DNA from: Leclercia adecarboxylata
Lineage (GTDB): Bacteria; Pseudomonadota; Gammaproteobacteria; Enterobacterales; Enterobacteriaceae
Assembly (NCBI GenBank): GCA_901472455.1
Contig: LR590464.1
Location: 2,790,001-2,854,000 of the forward strand
Direction: 5' to 3'
DNA: 64,000 nt
Positions 10,088-19,968 of the stretch are shown one piece after another (the first letter of the stretch is position 1; each line of letters begins with the position of its first letter). The notes below the pieces were generated by a model. The model was not told where the DNA came from. It saw nothing but the letters and a program-made list of their open reading frames with translations, and searched no databases. A program made the translations under genes and the position numbers.

Positions 10088-11013
10088 TCACTCCTTAACA
10101 CGCGCCCGCTTCCCTCTCACCTCTTCCCCACCGTCTGTCGCTTCCACCAGCGTAAAATTAAAGTTCACCTCCGTATGCTCCCCACTCAGATCGCGCGACT
10201 GCGCCACAGCCGGATCTGTCACCTTCACCGGGTCCGCAATCAGCTCCGCCCTCGTCGCGAACGCAAAGTCATCCACAGATATTCATCGCCGTTCAGGTTG
10301 ATCTGCGTGGTCAGGTGCTTATACCCCGGCGCCGACACAAAGAAGTGTACGTGTGCCGGGCGATTGCCGTGGCGACCCATGGCGGTCAGCAGTTTCTGGG
10401 TTGGACCATCCGGCGGGCAGCCATAACCGCAGGGTACGATGCTGCGCACAGCGTAGCGACCATCGTCGCCGGTACGGACGCGGCGGCGCAGGTTGTATTC
10501 GCTCTGGGACTGATCGAAGAACGAGTAGCCGCCGAGAGTGTTGGCGTGCCAGATATCAACAATCGCCCCGGCCACCGGCTTACCGTGCAGATCGGTCACC
10601 TGACCCTGCAGCCACATGGTTTCGGCCTGCTCTTTGCCGTCGTCCATGCGGGCAAAACCCTCGCTCAGGGGGGCATTCGCCACATACAGCGGCCCTTCGA
10701 TGGTGCGCGGGGTGCCCACGTCGTGGCCGGATGCGGCCTCTTTCTCGTCGGCACGCATATCCAGATAGTGCTCCAGGCCCAGACCGGCCGCCAGCAGCGC
10801 CGCTTCCTGGCGTCCGCCCAGCTCGTTGAGGTAGTTCACCGCCACCCAGAACTCTTCATCGGTCACGTCGAACTGCCTGATGGTCTTGCACAGGTCGCTC
10901 AGCAACTGGTGCATGATGTTTTTCAGACGATCGTTGCCGCCAGTGGAATTTAAGCCGCTGCTGATCGCCAGTAAGGATTCCAGTTCGGTTTGATGTACAG
11001 GATTCACAGACAT
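10088..11013 (-). CDS. catA: Catechol 1,2-dioxygenase
   Basis: Intradiol ring cleavage of catechol to cis,cis-muconate with a non-haem Fe(III). About 308 residues. The N-terminal helical dimer domain is followed by the beta-sandwich with all four iron ligands: Tyr163 (GGYSFF), Tyr197 (CGYGCP), and His221 and His223 (RPAHVHF). One frame change near 10270 separates the last 60 residues. It is the last gene of the cat/iac run, 51 bases after catC, and takes the catechol produced by the Iac enzymes. No CatM/CatR-type LysR regulator lies nearby. Confidence 0.93.
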
Positions 11014-11064
11014 TGCATGTTCCTCTTTGTAGGGTTCAGTTTGTTGTAGTTATGTCGATGACGA

Positions 11065-11349
11065 TTATTCGTTGTGAATGGATGACGGGTGCGCGCACAG
11101 GGGCTGCACGTTGATTACCATCCACGGGTAGAGCGGCAGCGCGGTCAGGATGTCGTGCAGCTCCTGGTTGTCTGCCACGTCAAAGATGCTGACGTTGGCG
11201 TACTGCCCGACCACACGCCAGATGTGCGGCCATTTACCTTCGCGCTGTAAACGCTGGGAGTAGGCTTTCTCTTTCGCTTTGATCGCTTCCACTTCTGCCG
11301 ACGGCAGCGATGACGGAATGTTGACCGTCATTTCCACTTTAAAGAGCAT
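11065..11349 (-). CDS. catC: Muconolactone delta-isomerase
   Basis: Intact, 94 residues, the usual size for CatC, which forms a decamer and converts muconolactone to 3-oxoadipate enol-lactone. The N-terminus MLFKVEMTVNIPSSLP and the block GKWPHIWRVVGQYANVSIFD are characteristic, as is the PLYPWMVINVQPLCAHPSS end. It lies 12 bases after catB. Confidence 0.93.
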   Translation of the reverse strand: MLFKVEMTVNIPSSLPSAEVEAIKAKEKAYSQRLQREGKWPHIWRVVGQYANVSIFDVADNQELHDILTALPLYPWMVINVQPLCAHPSSIHNE

Positions 11350-11361
11350 CGCGATTTCCTT

Positions 11362-12477
11362 TTATTGGCGTGCGTAATGACGCAGCTTGTCTTCGTCTAT
11401 GTCGATGCCTAATCCAGGCCCCTGCGGTAACGTCACCTCTCCCTGGCTGAAATCCAGGGGACGCACCACGATGTCATCCTTCAGCAGCAGCGGGCCGAAC
11501 ATCTCGGTGCCCCACTGCATTTTTACCGTCGACCAGGCATGCAACGAGGCCACGGTGCCCAGCGTGCCTTCCAGCATGGTGCCGCCGTACAAGGCCACGC
11601 CAGCCGCCTGCGCCACGTGCGCCAGCTTCAGGACCTGAGCCGGGCCGCCCGCTTTGGCAATCTTCAGGGCATAGACGCCGGTAAAACCGCCGCTCGCCAG
11701 GGCATAGCCGTCATGGCTGGTCGCCACCGCTTCATCGGCCAGAATCGGCACCGTAAAACGCTGGCTGAGGGTGATTAACCCTTGCCGATCCCATAGCGGG
11801 ATCGGCTGTTCCACCAGGTCGATCCCGCCCGCCTGCAACTGCGTCATCCCTTTGATGGCGGTGGTGAGATCCCACGCCTGGTTGACGTCCACCCGCACGC
11901 TGACCTCATCCCCCAGCGCGGCTTTGATCGCCAGCGCATGACGAACGTCCAAATCCAGCCCACGCGCGCCGATTTTCAGCTTGAAGGTGTCGTGGCGCCC
12001 TTCCGCCAGCAGACGTTTACCCTCTTCAATGTCTTTTTGGGTGTCGCCGCTCGCCAGGGTCCACAGCACCGGCAGGCGCTGAATGAGCGCCCCGCCCAGT
12101 AGCGCGCTCACCGGCAGCCCCAGCGCTTTGCCCTGGGCATCGAGGAAGGCGGTTTCGAGGGCAGATTTGGCGAAGGTGTTGCCCTTCACGCTGGCGTTCA
12201 TCTTCTGCGCCAGGTCGGCGACGCCCTGGAACGACTGGCCGCACAGCAGCGGAGCCAGATAGGTTTCAATCGCGGATTTGATCGCTTCCGGGCTTTCTGC
12301 CCCGTAGCTCAGGCCGCCAATCGTTGTCGCTTCTCCCCAGCCGGTGATCCCATTGGCGCACTGCATGCGGACGATGGTCAGCGTCTGGCAACCCATGGTC
12401 GCCATCGACAACCGGTGCGGGCGAATGGTGGGGATATCCACCAGCCAGCAGGCCAGGGATTCAATGGTGATGGTCAT
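11362..12477 (-). CDS. catB: Muconate cycloisomerase
   Basis: Intact, 371 residues, enolase superfamily. It cyclises cis,cis-muconate to muconolactone using Mn2+ or Mg2+. Catalytic and metal residues can be read: Lys166 and Lys168 (TFKLKIG), Asp197 (VRVDVNQ), Glu223 (LVEQPIP), Asp248 (ILADEAV) and Lys272 (ALKIAKAGG). Its start overlaps the pcaD end by 17 bases, so translation is probably coupled. Order catB-catC-catA as in other ortho-cleavage operons. Confidence 0.93.
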   Translation of the reverse strand: MTITIESLACWLVDIPTIRPHRLSMATMGCQTLTIVRMQCANGITGWGEATTIGGLSYGAESPEAIKSAIETYLAPLLCGQSFQGVADLAQKMNASVKGNTFAKSALETAFLDAQGKALGLPVSALLGGALIQRLPVLWTLASGDTQKDIEEGKRLLAEGRHDTFKLKIGARGLDLDVRHALAIKAALGDEVSVRVDVNQAWDLTTAIKGMTQLQAGGIDLVEQPIPLWDRQGLITLSQRFTVPILADEAVATSHDGYALASGGFTGVYALKIAKAGGPAQVLKLAHVAQAAGVALYGGTMLEGTLGTVASLHAWSTVKMQWGTEMFGPLLLKDDIVVRPLDFSQGEVTLPQGPGLGIDIDEDKLRHYARQ

Positions 12478-13240
12478 GTACAGCTCCTGCGGTTAAAAAA
12501 GTCACGACGTGATGGTTAAAAGCGTCCGGGCAGGCCACGTTCGACAGGTGCGAGGCGGGTAAAGCGACCCATTCGGTCTGCTTCGCCTGGGCGGCGAGCC
12601 ACCTGGCGTCCTGCACGGTGGTGACCGGATCGTCCTCGCCGGCAATCACCAGCATCGGGCGCAGCATGGCCGCCACGTCAGGACGCAGATCCGTCGCGGC
12701 CAGCGCTTCGCAGCAGGCGGCATAGCCCTCGACCGGGGTGTGGGCGAGATCGTCGATCAGCCGCTGGACTGTGCCGGGGTGCTGCTCGCGGTATGCCGGG
12801 GTAAACCAGCGATCCGCCGCCGTGCTGGCGACCGGAGCCATGCCCTGCTGACGCACCGTGGCCGCACGCTGCAACCAGCCTTTGGCCTCGCCGATCTTCG
12901 CTGCGGTATTTGCCACCACGATGCGCGAGAAACGCGACGCCGCGTGACAGTTAAGCCACATTCCGGTCATTCCACCGAGAGAGATGCCGCAGAAGAAGGC
13001 GCGCTCAATATCCAGGTGATCCAGCAGGGCAATCACGTCCTGCCCCAGCGTTGCCAGGCTGATACCGCTTTCCGGTAACGGAGAGCGGCCGTGCCCGCGA
13101 GTGTTGTAGCGCAGCACGCGAAAATGTTCCGTCAACGCGGCCATCTGCGGCTGCCACATCTGCCAGGTCGTGCCCAGCGAATTCGAGAGCACCAGCACCG
13201 GTGCCTCCTGCGGCCCATCGAGGCGATAGTCCAGATCCAT
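12461..13240 (-). CDS. pcaD: 3-oxoadipate enol-lactonase
   Basis: Intact alpha/beta-hydrolase of 259 residues that opens 3-oxoadipate enol-lactone to 3-oxoadipate. The nucleophile elbow FCGISLGGMTG places Ser87; the other triad members are probably Asp204 (GEDDPVT) and His231 (LPASHLSN). The oxyanion region LSNSLGTTWQMW is also typical. It sits directly after the CoA-transferase subunit B gene with no gap and ends in a poly-His-like VHDHHH. Confidence 0.92.
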   Translation of the reverse strand: MDLDYRLDGPQEAPVLVLSNSLGTTWQMWQPQMAALTEHFRVLRYNTRGHGRSPLPESGISLATLGQDVIALLDHLDIERAFFCGISLGGMTGMWLNCHAASRFSRIVVANTAAKIGEAKGWLQRAATVRQQGMAPVASTAADRWFTPAYREQHPGTVQRLIDDLAHTPVEGYAACCEALAATDLRPDVAAMLRPMLVIAGEDDPVTTVQDARWLAAQAKQTEWVALPASHLSNVACPDAFNHHVVTFLTAGAVHDHHH

Positions 13241-13904
13241 TCACGCCTCCTCGGTTTGGGCGTTCAGGGCAAACGTCAGCGCCACCGGGGTGATGGACCG
13301 GAGATACTCTTCGGTCACATCGCCAAAGAGTTCGCGCACCACGATGCCCTCCGGGGTGATATCCATCACCGCCATATCGGTATAGATGCGGTCGATACAG
13401 GCCATGCCGGTCAGCGGGTAGGTACAGGTATTGACGATTTTGCACTCACCCTGGCGGGTCAGATGTTCGGTCATCACATACACGCGCTTCGCGCCAATCG
13501 CCAGATCCATCGCCCCGCCAACCGCGGGAATGGAGGACGGCTCGCCAGTGCTCCAGTTCGCAAGGTCGCCGTGCCGGGAGACCTGATAAGCGCCCAGCAC
13601 GCAGATATCCAGATGACCGCCGCGCATCATGGTGAAGGAGTCGCCGTGGTGGAAATAGCAGCCGCCCTGCAGGAGCGTTACCGGCTGTTTTCCGGCGTTG
13701 ATCAGCTCGGGATCTTCGCAGCCCGGCTCCGGCGCAGGGCCCCATGCCGAGAATGCCATTTTCGCTGTGGAGGAAGATCTCGCGATCGGCGGGCAGATAG
13801 TTGGCAATGCGGGTTGGCAGGCCAATGCCGAGATTCACATACGCCCCTTCCGGGATGTCGCGGGCAATGCGTTCCGCCAGCTGTTGATGAGTCAGTTTAT
13901 TCAC
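13241..13904 (-). CDS. catJ: 3-oxoadipate CoA-transferase subunit B
   Basis: About 221 residues. The N-terminus MNKLTHQQLAERIARDIPEG and GIGLPTRIANYLP lead to the catalytic glutamate in HSENGILGMGP. After one frame change near 13735 the chain continues with NAGKQPVTLLQGG and GGHLDICVLGAYQVS. It pairs with the upstream A subunit to move CoA from succinyl-CoA to 3-oxoadipate. The names catJ and pcaJ are interchangeable here; I use catJ because the branch is catechol. Confidence 0.9.
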
Positions 13905-13913
13905 GGGATCTCC

Positions 13914-14600
13914 TTATGCCGTCTGCGGCAGGCGGGCCGTCGCCACCGACACCACGCGCTGAACAAAAATGCCCGGCGTCACCACCGCTTCCGGGTCGAG
14001 TTCGCCGAGGGCGACAATCTCGCTCACCTGGGCAATAGTGCAGTTGGCCGCCGCGGCCATAATCGGCCCGAAGTTGCGCCCGGTTTTGTCATACACCAGG
14101 TTGCCCCAGCGATCGGCTTTCAGGGCTTTGATCAGGGCGAAATCGGCTTTCAGCGGGTACTCAAGAACATAATCTTTGCCGTCGATATGGCGGGTCTCCT
14201 TGCCTGCCGCCAGTTCAGTGCCATACCCGGTGGGGGTGAAGATGGCCCCCAGGCCGCTGCCGCCCGCCTGAATGCGCGCCGCGAGGTTGCCCTGCGGCAC
14301 CAGTTCCAGCGCCACTTCACCGCGACGGTACAGATCGTCAAAGACCCAGGAGTCGGTCTGGCGCGGGAAAGAGCAGATCACTTTTTTCACGCAACCGGCC
14401 TTCAGCAGTGCCGCCAGGCCATAGTCACCGTTCCCGGCGTTGTTGCTGATAAGCGTCAGCTCCCGCGGCTTGCGGCGGATCAGGGCATCCAGCAGTTCGG
14501 CAGGCTGTCCGGCTGCGCCAAAACCGCCCACCATCACCACGGCACCGTCGAAGATGTCGGCCACCGCGCCATCGGTGGCAGCAATCCGTTTATCAATCAT
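13914..14600 (-). CDS. catI: 3-oxoadipate CoA-transferase subunit A
   Basis: Intact, 228 residues. The family-I CoA-transferase alpha signature is present as VVMVGGFGAAGQPAELLDAL, followed by LTLISNNAGNGDYGLAALL and GTELAAGKETR. With CatJ it makes 3-oxoadipyl-CoA. The start overlaps the transporter stop by four bases (14597-14600). A thiolase (PcaF/CatF) would be needed next and is not in this window. Confidence 0.92.
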   Translation of the reverse strand: MIDKRIAATDGAVADIFDGAVVMVGGFGAAGQPAELLDALIRRKPRELTLISNNAGNGDYGLAALLKAGCVKKVICSFPRQTDSWVFDDLYRRGEVALELVPQGNLAARIQAGGSGLGAIFTPTGYGTELAAGKETRHIDGKDYVLEYPLKADFALIKALKADRWGNLVYDKTGRNFGPIMAAAANCTIAQVSEIVALGELDPEAVVTPGIFVQRVVSVATARLPQTA

Positions 14601-15924
14601 TTGCTTACCTCGTTATTTTTAGTCGTGGCGGGCAGACTGCGTAACGCAATCCATGCCAGCAGCGCATAACCCATCAACAGAAGCGAGACCGGCCACGAGG
14701 CGTCGAAGTGCATCAGCAGTGCCACCGCCAGCATTGGCCCCAGGCCACCGGAGAAGATCGAGCCAACTTCATGCCCCAGCGCCAGGCCGGAATAGCGCAC
14801 GCGCACCGGGAACAGGTCGCTCATGATGCAGGGCTGGGTGCCGATCATTGCCCCATGGCAGAACGGCAGGCCGAGGAACATCGCCAGCATGATCCAGCCG
14901 TAGTCACCGGTGGAGAGCAGCCAGAAGAACGGGAACGCCATCACCAGCAGGCCAATCACGCCGATGTAGTAGACCGGCTTCAGGCCGATGCGATCCGAGA
15001 GCGCACCCCAGAACAGGATCGAGAAGAACTCCACCAGCATCGCCAGGGTCACGGCGCTGATGATCTCCCCGGTGCCAATGCCGATGTGTTTCGCGTAGAC
15101 CACCGAGAAGGTGAAGAAGATATAGGACGCGCCATTCTCCGGCAGACGCAGGGCGATGGCTTGCAACAGTGCCTTCGGATGCTCGCGGATCAGCACCATC
15201 AGCGGGATCTTCTCGTGCTTTGTTTCCGGCTTCGCCTGGCTGAAGGCCTTGCTCTCGCGGATGTTTTTGCGGATGTAGACCCCGACCAGGAAGATCAGGA
15301 TGCTGAGCAGGAAAGGTACGCGCCAGCCCCAGCTCATCAGATTCCTCTTCCGGCAGCTTCTGCACCAGGTAAAAGGCGAAGGCCGAGAGGACAAACCCAC
15401 CGGACACGCCCATCTGGCTCCAGGCGGTAAAGTAGCCGCGACGCGACGACGGGGCGTTCTCGCTCAACATGAGCACCCCACCGCCCCACTCCCCGCCGGA
15501 CGCCACGCCCTGTAAAAAGCGCATGGTGATCAGCGAGACTGGCGCCCAGATACCAATCTGGGCATAGACCGGCAGCAGGCCGATGATAAAGGTGGTGGCA
15601 CCCATCAGGGTCAGGGTCATGATCAGCGTCATCTTGCGGCTATAGCGATCCCCGATATGCCCGAAGACGATGCCGCCCAACGGACGGGCGAGGAAGCCCA
15701 CCGCAAAACCGGAAAACGCCAGCAACGTGCCCTGCATCGGGTCGCCGCCCACCGGGAAGAACAGCGGGCCGAAGACCAGCGCCGCCGCGGTGGCCGTACA
15801 GAAAAAAGTCATACCATTCCAGGGCATTCCCCAGCACCGAGGCGATGACCAGCTTGCGCAGTTGCTTTGCATCCTGCGAGGCAGCCACCGGCGCGGCGGT
15901 TGTTTCAGTCACGACATTGCTCAT
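14597..15924 (-). CDS. MFS transporter, metabolite:H+ symporter (MHS) family
   Basis: About 442 residues and twelve predicted helices. N-terminal LRKLVIASVLGNALEWYDFFLYG is a classic MHS opening, followed by the loop FGHIGDRYSRKMTLI and by MRFLQGVASGGEWGGGVLML. Frame changes near 15800 and 15345 interrupt it. MHS members import aromatic and dicarboxylic acids with protons. Position inside the run, between iacG and catI, makes an aromatic acid such as indole-3-acetate or an intermediate the likely cargo; this is inference. Confidence 0.85.
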
Positions 15925-15948
15925 CAGCGTTCCCCTTATTGTCTGGTT

Positions 15949-16443
15949 TTACGCTTCCACGTCATGCCCGACGGCATGGTAGCGACGGTTGAAATAGACC
16001 AGCCCGCGCGGGGCTTCGCTGATGCGGATCGCCTGCACCTGGCAGTAGAAAACGGTGTGGCTGCCCACCTCATGGCAGGTGTCGATTACGCAGTCGAAGC
16101 TGGCGACAGCCGAGCTGAGCACCGGTGCGCCGCTGGCCATCACCTGCCAGGAGTCGTACTCAAAGCGCTGCTCGGAGCGCAGGCTGGCGTTGGCGAACAC
16201 CCCGGAGAGAGCCTGATGGTCGCTGGAGAGGACGTTGACGCACAGCGCCCCGTTCTGTTTGAAGTGTGCATTGGCAAAGGAGTTGCGGTTCATACAGACC
16301 AGCAGGGTCGGCGGCGCGTCCGTGACGCTGCACACGGCAGAGGCGGTAAAGCCAAATTTGCCCGCCGGGCCGTCGGTGGTGATCACAGAGACCGCACTCC
16401 CCAGCTGCGCCATGGCATTCCGAAATTCGGTTTGCAGTGTCAT
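15949..16443 (-). CDS. iacG: Flavin reductase of the indole-3-acetate pathway
   Basis: Intact, 164 residues, HpaC/RutF-like flavin reductase fold. Landmarks are [56 protein letters not shown], and GSHTVFYCQVQAI near the C-terminus. It should supply reduced flavin to the monooxygenase IacA. Position directly after iacF matches the iacHABICDEFG order reported in Acinetobacter. Confidence 0.88.
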   Translation of the reverse strand: MTLQTEFRNAMAQLGSAVSVITTDGPAGKFGFTASAVCSVTDAPPTLLVCMNRNSFANAHFKQNGALCVNVLSSDHQALSGVFANASLRSEQRFEYDSWQVMASGAPVLSSAVASFDCVIDTCHEVGSHTVFYCQVQAIRISEAPRGLVYFNRRYHAVGHDVEA

Positions 16444-16453
16444 AAGTTCTTCC

Positions 16454-17386
16454 TCACAAATCGATGACTAAACGGGCACTTTTCGCCCGGGAACAACACA
16501 ACAAAATCTGGTCGCCGTCGGCTTTCTCTTCATCGGTCAGGTAGTGGTCGCGATGATCCGGCTCGCCTTCCAGCACGTCGGTCAGGCAGCTGCCGCAGAT
16601 CCCCTGTTTGCAGGAGACGCACACCTTCAGCCCGGCAAGCGCCAGCGCCTCGACGATGCTCTGGTTCTGCAACACCTGCACGGTGATCCCGCTGGTTGCA
16701 GCGAAAACCTCGAAGGCCGCGCCGCCGATGTCCACTTCGGCGCTGAAGCACTCCTGGTGCACCTGCTCCGGGCGGTAACCCTGCCCCAATGCCACGTCGG
16801 TGACGGCATCCATCAGGCGCGTCGGGCCGCAGGTGTAGACGTGGGTGTTGGCCGGCACGTCACTCAGTACCGCCGCCAGGTTCAGCCGTTGGGTATCGCT
16901 AAAGTGCAGATGCACGCGGTCGGCCCAGGCCGCTTGCTCCAGCTGCGCAATAAAGGCGGCCTGGGCGCGGGAACGGGCGCAGTAGTGCAGGCTGAACGAA
17001 CGCCCGGCGGCATGCAGTTCCGCCGCCATCGCCAGCATCGGGGTGATACCAATCCCGCCGCCAATCAGCAGGCTGTGGCTGGCGGTGTCGTCCAGCGCAA
17101 ACAGGTTGCGCGGGTCGCTGACCTGAATCCGATCCCCTTCGCGCAGGGCATGGACTGCCCGCGAGCCGCCCTGGGACTGGCTCTCTTTCAGAATGCCGAG
17201 CTGGTAGTGCTGGCGATTCTGCGGGTCGCCGCACAGGGAATACGGACGCACCAGGTCTTCTGCCAGATGCAGGTCGATATGCGCCCCCGCGCGGAAGGCC
17301 GGGAGGTCGATACCGTCGGCATGCGCCAGCGTCAGCAGGACCACCTCGCCCTGCAACTCCCGCCTGATAACCTGTAATGTCAGCAT
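16454..17386 (-). CDS. iacF: Ring-hydroxylating dioxygenase reductase (PDR/VanB family)
   Basis: Intact, 310 residues. Domain order is an FMN/FAD-binding barrel (RPYSLCGDP), NAD-binding domain (LLIGGGIGITPMLAM), then a C-terminal plant-type [2Fe-2S] ferredoxin with CVSCKQGICGSC and a final Cys in LLCCSRAKS. This is the phthalate-dioxygenase-reductase/VanB layout. It should pass electrons from NAD(P)H to the IacCD oxygenase. It lies nine bases after iacE and ten before iacG. Confidence 0.9.
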   Translation of the reverse strand: MLTLQVIRRELQGEVVLLTLAHADGIDLPAFRAGAHIDLHLAEDLVRPYSLCGDPQNRQHYQLGILKESQSQGGSRAVHALREGDRIQVSDPRNLFALDDTASHSLLIGGGIGITPMLAMAAELHAAGRSFSLHYCARSRAQAAFIAQLEQAAWADRVHLHFSDTQRLNLAAVLSDVPANTHVYTCGPTRLMDAVTDVALGQGYRPEQVHQECFSAEVDIGGAAFEVFAATSGITVQVLQNQSIVEALALAGLKVCVSCKQGICGSCLTDVLEGEPDHRDHYLTDEEKADGDQILLCCSRAKSARLVIDL

Positions 17387-17395
17387 GTTGACTCC

Positions 17396-18136
17396 TTAAC
17401 GCATAAACAGACCGCCGTTGATGTCCCAGGTCGCCCCGGTGACAAACGACGCCTGCGGTGACGCAAGCAAGGCCACGGCCTGGGCGACAAACTCTGCTTC
17501 ACCTAACGTGCCCACCGGGATCATCTGCAACAGCCCGGCCATCTTCTCTTCCGGCACCAGGGCGTGAACCATCGGCAGATCCAGTGGCCCCGGCGCAATG
17601 GCATTGACCGTCACGCCGGATTTGCTCAGCTCGCGGGCAAAGATTTTGGTCAGGGTCAGGATGCCGCCCTTCGAGGCCGCATAGTGGGCACCGGAGGCCG
17701 TGCCGCCGTTCTGCCCCGCCAGTGACGCCAGGTTGATGATGCGGCCGTAGCCGCGTGTGGCGAAGTAACGCCCCATGGTCTGGCAGCCGACAAAGGTGCC
17801 GCGCAGGTTGGTGGCAATCACCCGGTCGAACTCCTCCACGGCGATCTCCATTACCGGGGTAGCGAGGGTTAGTGCGGCGTTGTTTACCAGCACGTCCAGA
17901 CTGCCGAAGCGGGTAATGGTCGCGTCCAGTGCGTCCGCGAAATCCTGGGGCTGGCAGATATCCAGCCCCAGCGCCAGCACCCTGTCCTGACCGTCATCAA
18001 GGCGCGCCGCGGCTTCGCGGGCTCGGGTGGCATCGACATCGGTCAGCACCACCTGGTAGCCCTGCTTCAACAGGCTGGTGGCAATGACATTGCCCAGACC
18101 GGCGGCTGCGCCGGTCACTAATACGGTTTGCGTCAT
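17396..18136 (-). CDS. iacE: Short-chain dehydrogenase/reductase of the indole-3-acetate pathway
   Basis: Intact, 246 residues from the ATG at 18136 (MTQTVLVTGAAAGLGN); an upstream ATG at 18178 would run back into the iacD end and is unlikely. Classical SDR motifs: TGAAAGLG at residues 8-15, VNNAA near 84-88, and the Ser138-Tyr152-Lys156 triad (NLASLAG, HYAASKGG). It probably oxidises or reduces a ring-hydroxylated intermediate; published work on IacE suggests action at an indole-derived intermediate, but the exact step is not certain. Confidence 0.88.
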   Translation of the reverse strand: MTQTVLVTGAAAGLGNVIATSLLKQGYQVVLTDVDATRAREAAARLDDGQDRVLALGLDICQPQDFADALDATITRFGSLDVLVNNAALTLATPVMEIAVEEFDRVIATNLRGTFVGCQTMGRYFATRGYGRIINLASLAGQNGGTASGAHYAASKGGILTLTKIFARELSKSGVTVNAIAPGPLDLPMVHALVPEEKMAGLLQMIPVGTLGEAEFVAQAVALLASPQASFVTGATWDINGGLFMR

Positions 18137-18146
18137 GAATGGCTCC

Positions 18147-18629
18147 TCAGAGGATGTAACCGATGCTGTGCAGCACATCGTCGCTGTTGACCAGCCGGAT
18201 CACTTTCTGGGCAATCAGCAACCTGCCGTCTTTCGGCAACAGGTGCCAGGTGATATCCGCGGCGTAGTGGCGGCTGTGCCCTTTGCGGTGTTCCCACAGG
18301 GATTGCGCCCCCCGCACCACAATCAGATCCTCGCGGGATTCCAGCAGACGGAAGCGCGACAGAGTGCGCAGCGTTCTGGCGCGCGGCGTGGTGGAGATCG
18401 ACTCCCCGCTGTACAGACGCTTCACCCGGCGCTCGCGCATGTAGTGATCGTCGCAGGCGTAGTTGAGGGTGTTTTTGAAATCCTGCTCATTCGGGTCAAT
18501 GGGTACCACGTACAGGCCGTCGTGCTGCCACAGATCCAGCCAGGCATTGAACTCGCCCTGGTCAAGCAGATCGCCTTCCAGGTTGATTACGGACATGGCC
18601 GCAAACAGGACAGAATCGGGGGTCATCAT
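18147..18629 (-). CDS. iacD: Ring-hydroxylating dioxygenase beta subunit
   Basis: Intact, about 160 residues from the ATG at 18629. NTF2-like small subunit: LFAAMSVINLEGDLLDQGEF, WLDLWQHDGLYVVPID, RVKRLYSGESISTTPRAR, and the C-terminal strand RLLIAQKVIRLVNSDD. It is structural and packs against IacC. The start sits in ATGATG; the alpha-subunit stop TGA (18626-18628) overlaps it, so the second ATG (18626) is also possible. Coupled translation of the two subunits is likely. Confidence 0.9.
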   Translation of the reverse strand: MMTPDSVLFAAMSVINLEGDLLDQGEFNAWLDLWQHDGLYVVPIDPNEQDFKNTLNYACDDHYMRERRVKRLYSGESISTTPRARTLRTLSRFRLLESREDLIVVRGAQSLWEHRKGHSRHYAADITWHLLPKDGRLLIAQKVIRLVNSDDVLHSIGYIL

Positions 18630-19940
18630 TTTTCGCTCTCCGTCATCAATTTTTTCCACTGCTGGTAGGCCGCACGCATGCCGGTTTCGGCGCTGACGTC
18701 GCTGCGCAGACCGTCATCGGTGCGGTATTCCCCGGCCAGGCCGCGGTTGAGCATGATCCACAGGTCATCCCCTGCGGTGGCCCGCGCTGAACGCGCTCCC
18801 AGGCTTCGGAGTCATCCGGGGTGCCAAAGCCCATCGGCCCCTGGAAGTGTTCGTGCAGACGCAGACGCGCCTGGTTGGCAATCTCTGGCCCGCCGTCCAT
18901 GGTGATCACCGCGTGGTGAATTTCGGTTTCCATCACCGACACCGGCTGCAACACCCGGAAGAAGGCCATGGAGCAGGCAATGTTCGGGAACAGGTTGAGG
19001 TTGAAACCGGAGCCGCCCACCGCCCGCACGATGCGACGCACTTGCGCTTCGTCGTGCTCTTTGCGCAGCTCGTCAGCCAGCCCGATAAAGCGTTCCGGGA
19101 TCGGCGCATCGAGGTTGGCCTCGAGATCCACCAGCTCGGGGATCATCACCATCACGCTGTGGCCGTTGCCGAGATCTTCGACGTAGCCGCTGCCGTCGAC
19201 GAAGTTCAGCATCTCTTCGGTCTGCTTATCCACCGAACTCAGGAAGGAGCGATGCACCACCGGGAAGTGGTAGCCGTCCGTGGTGTTCTCGAGCTGGATT
19301 TTCCAGTTGCCGGGGAAGCGGAAGCGGTGCGCAGGCCCGGTTTTGATCGGGTAGCCCGCCCCCTGCTTCATAAACAGATCCATCCATTTCTTCGCCGCAC
19401 CGAGGAAATCCTCCAGCGGTTCGATCTGCTCGTTAAAGGTGGCGAAGACCATGCCCGCGTACTGCTCGGTGCGCAGCGACACCAGCCCCCAGTTCGTTTT
19501 TCTCCAGCTGGTCGGCATAGCTTTCCGGGTGCGGCACGCCGCGCAGGCTGCCGTCGAGGGCGTAGCCCCAGCCGTGATACGGGCAGACGAAGCTGTTGGT
19601 TTTGCCGGTGCGGTGTTCGCAGACGGTAGCGGCGCGGTGGCGGCAGCGGGTTCAGCAGGGTGTGAATGGTGCCCTTGCGGTCGCGCACCACGATCACCGG
19701 CTGGGTACCGATCTCGGTGGTTTTGAAGCTGCCGGTTTCCGGGATTTCGCTGACGTGCGCAACCCAGACCCAGGTCTTCGTGAAAATACGATCCAGCTCC
19801 AGTTGGAACAGTTCCTCAGAGGTGTAGAGCGAGGTGTGGACGCGATCGGGTTGTACCAGGGCGGCAATCTCTTCGCGGCCCGGTGCTGGCTGCGCCGTGG
19901 TATCGATATTTTTGACATTGATGATGTGGTCACACTGCAT
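18626..19940 (-). CDS. iacC: Rieske ring-hydroxylating dioxygenase alpha subunit
   Basis: About 438 residues from the ATG at 19940, preceded by AGGAG. The Rieske [2Fe-2S] ligands appear as CRH and, 17 residues on, CPYH (VCPYHGWGY), visible after frame changes near 19650 and 19500. The mononuclear iron site is DGYHFPVVHRSF. The C-terminal frame near 18780 must change once more to reach WKKLMTESEK and the stop. In the Iac pathway this oxygenase works on an oxidised indole intermediate on the way to catechol. Its place after iacI is typical of the Acinetobacter/Enterobacter order. Confidence 0.9.
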
Positions 19941-19968
19941 AATCTTTCTCCTGCTCGTCGTCGAGGTT

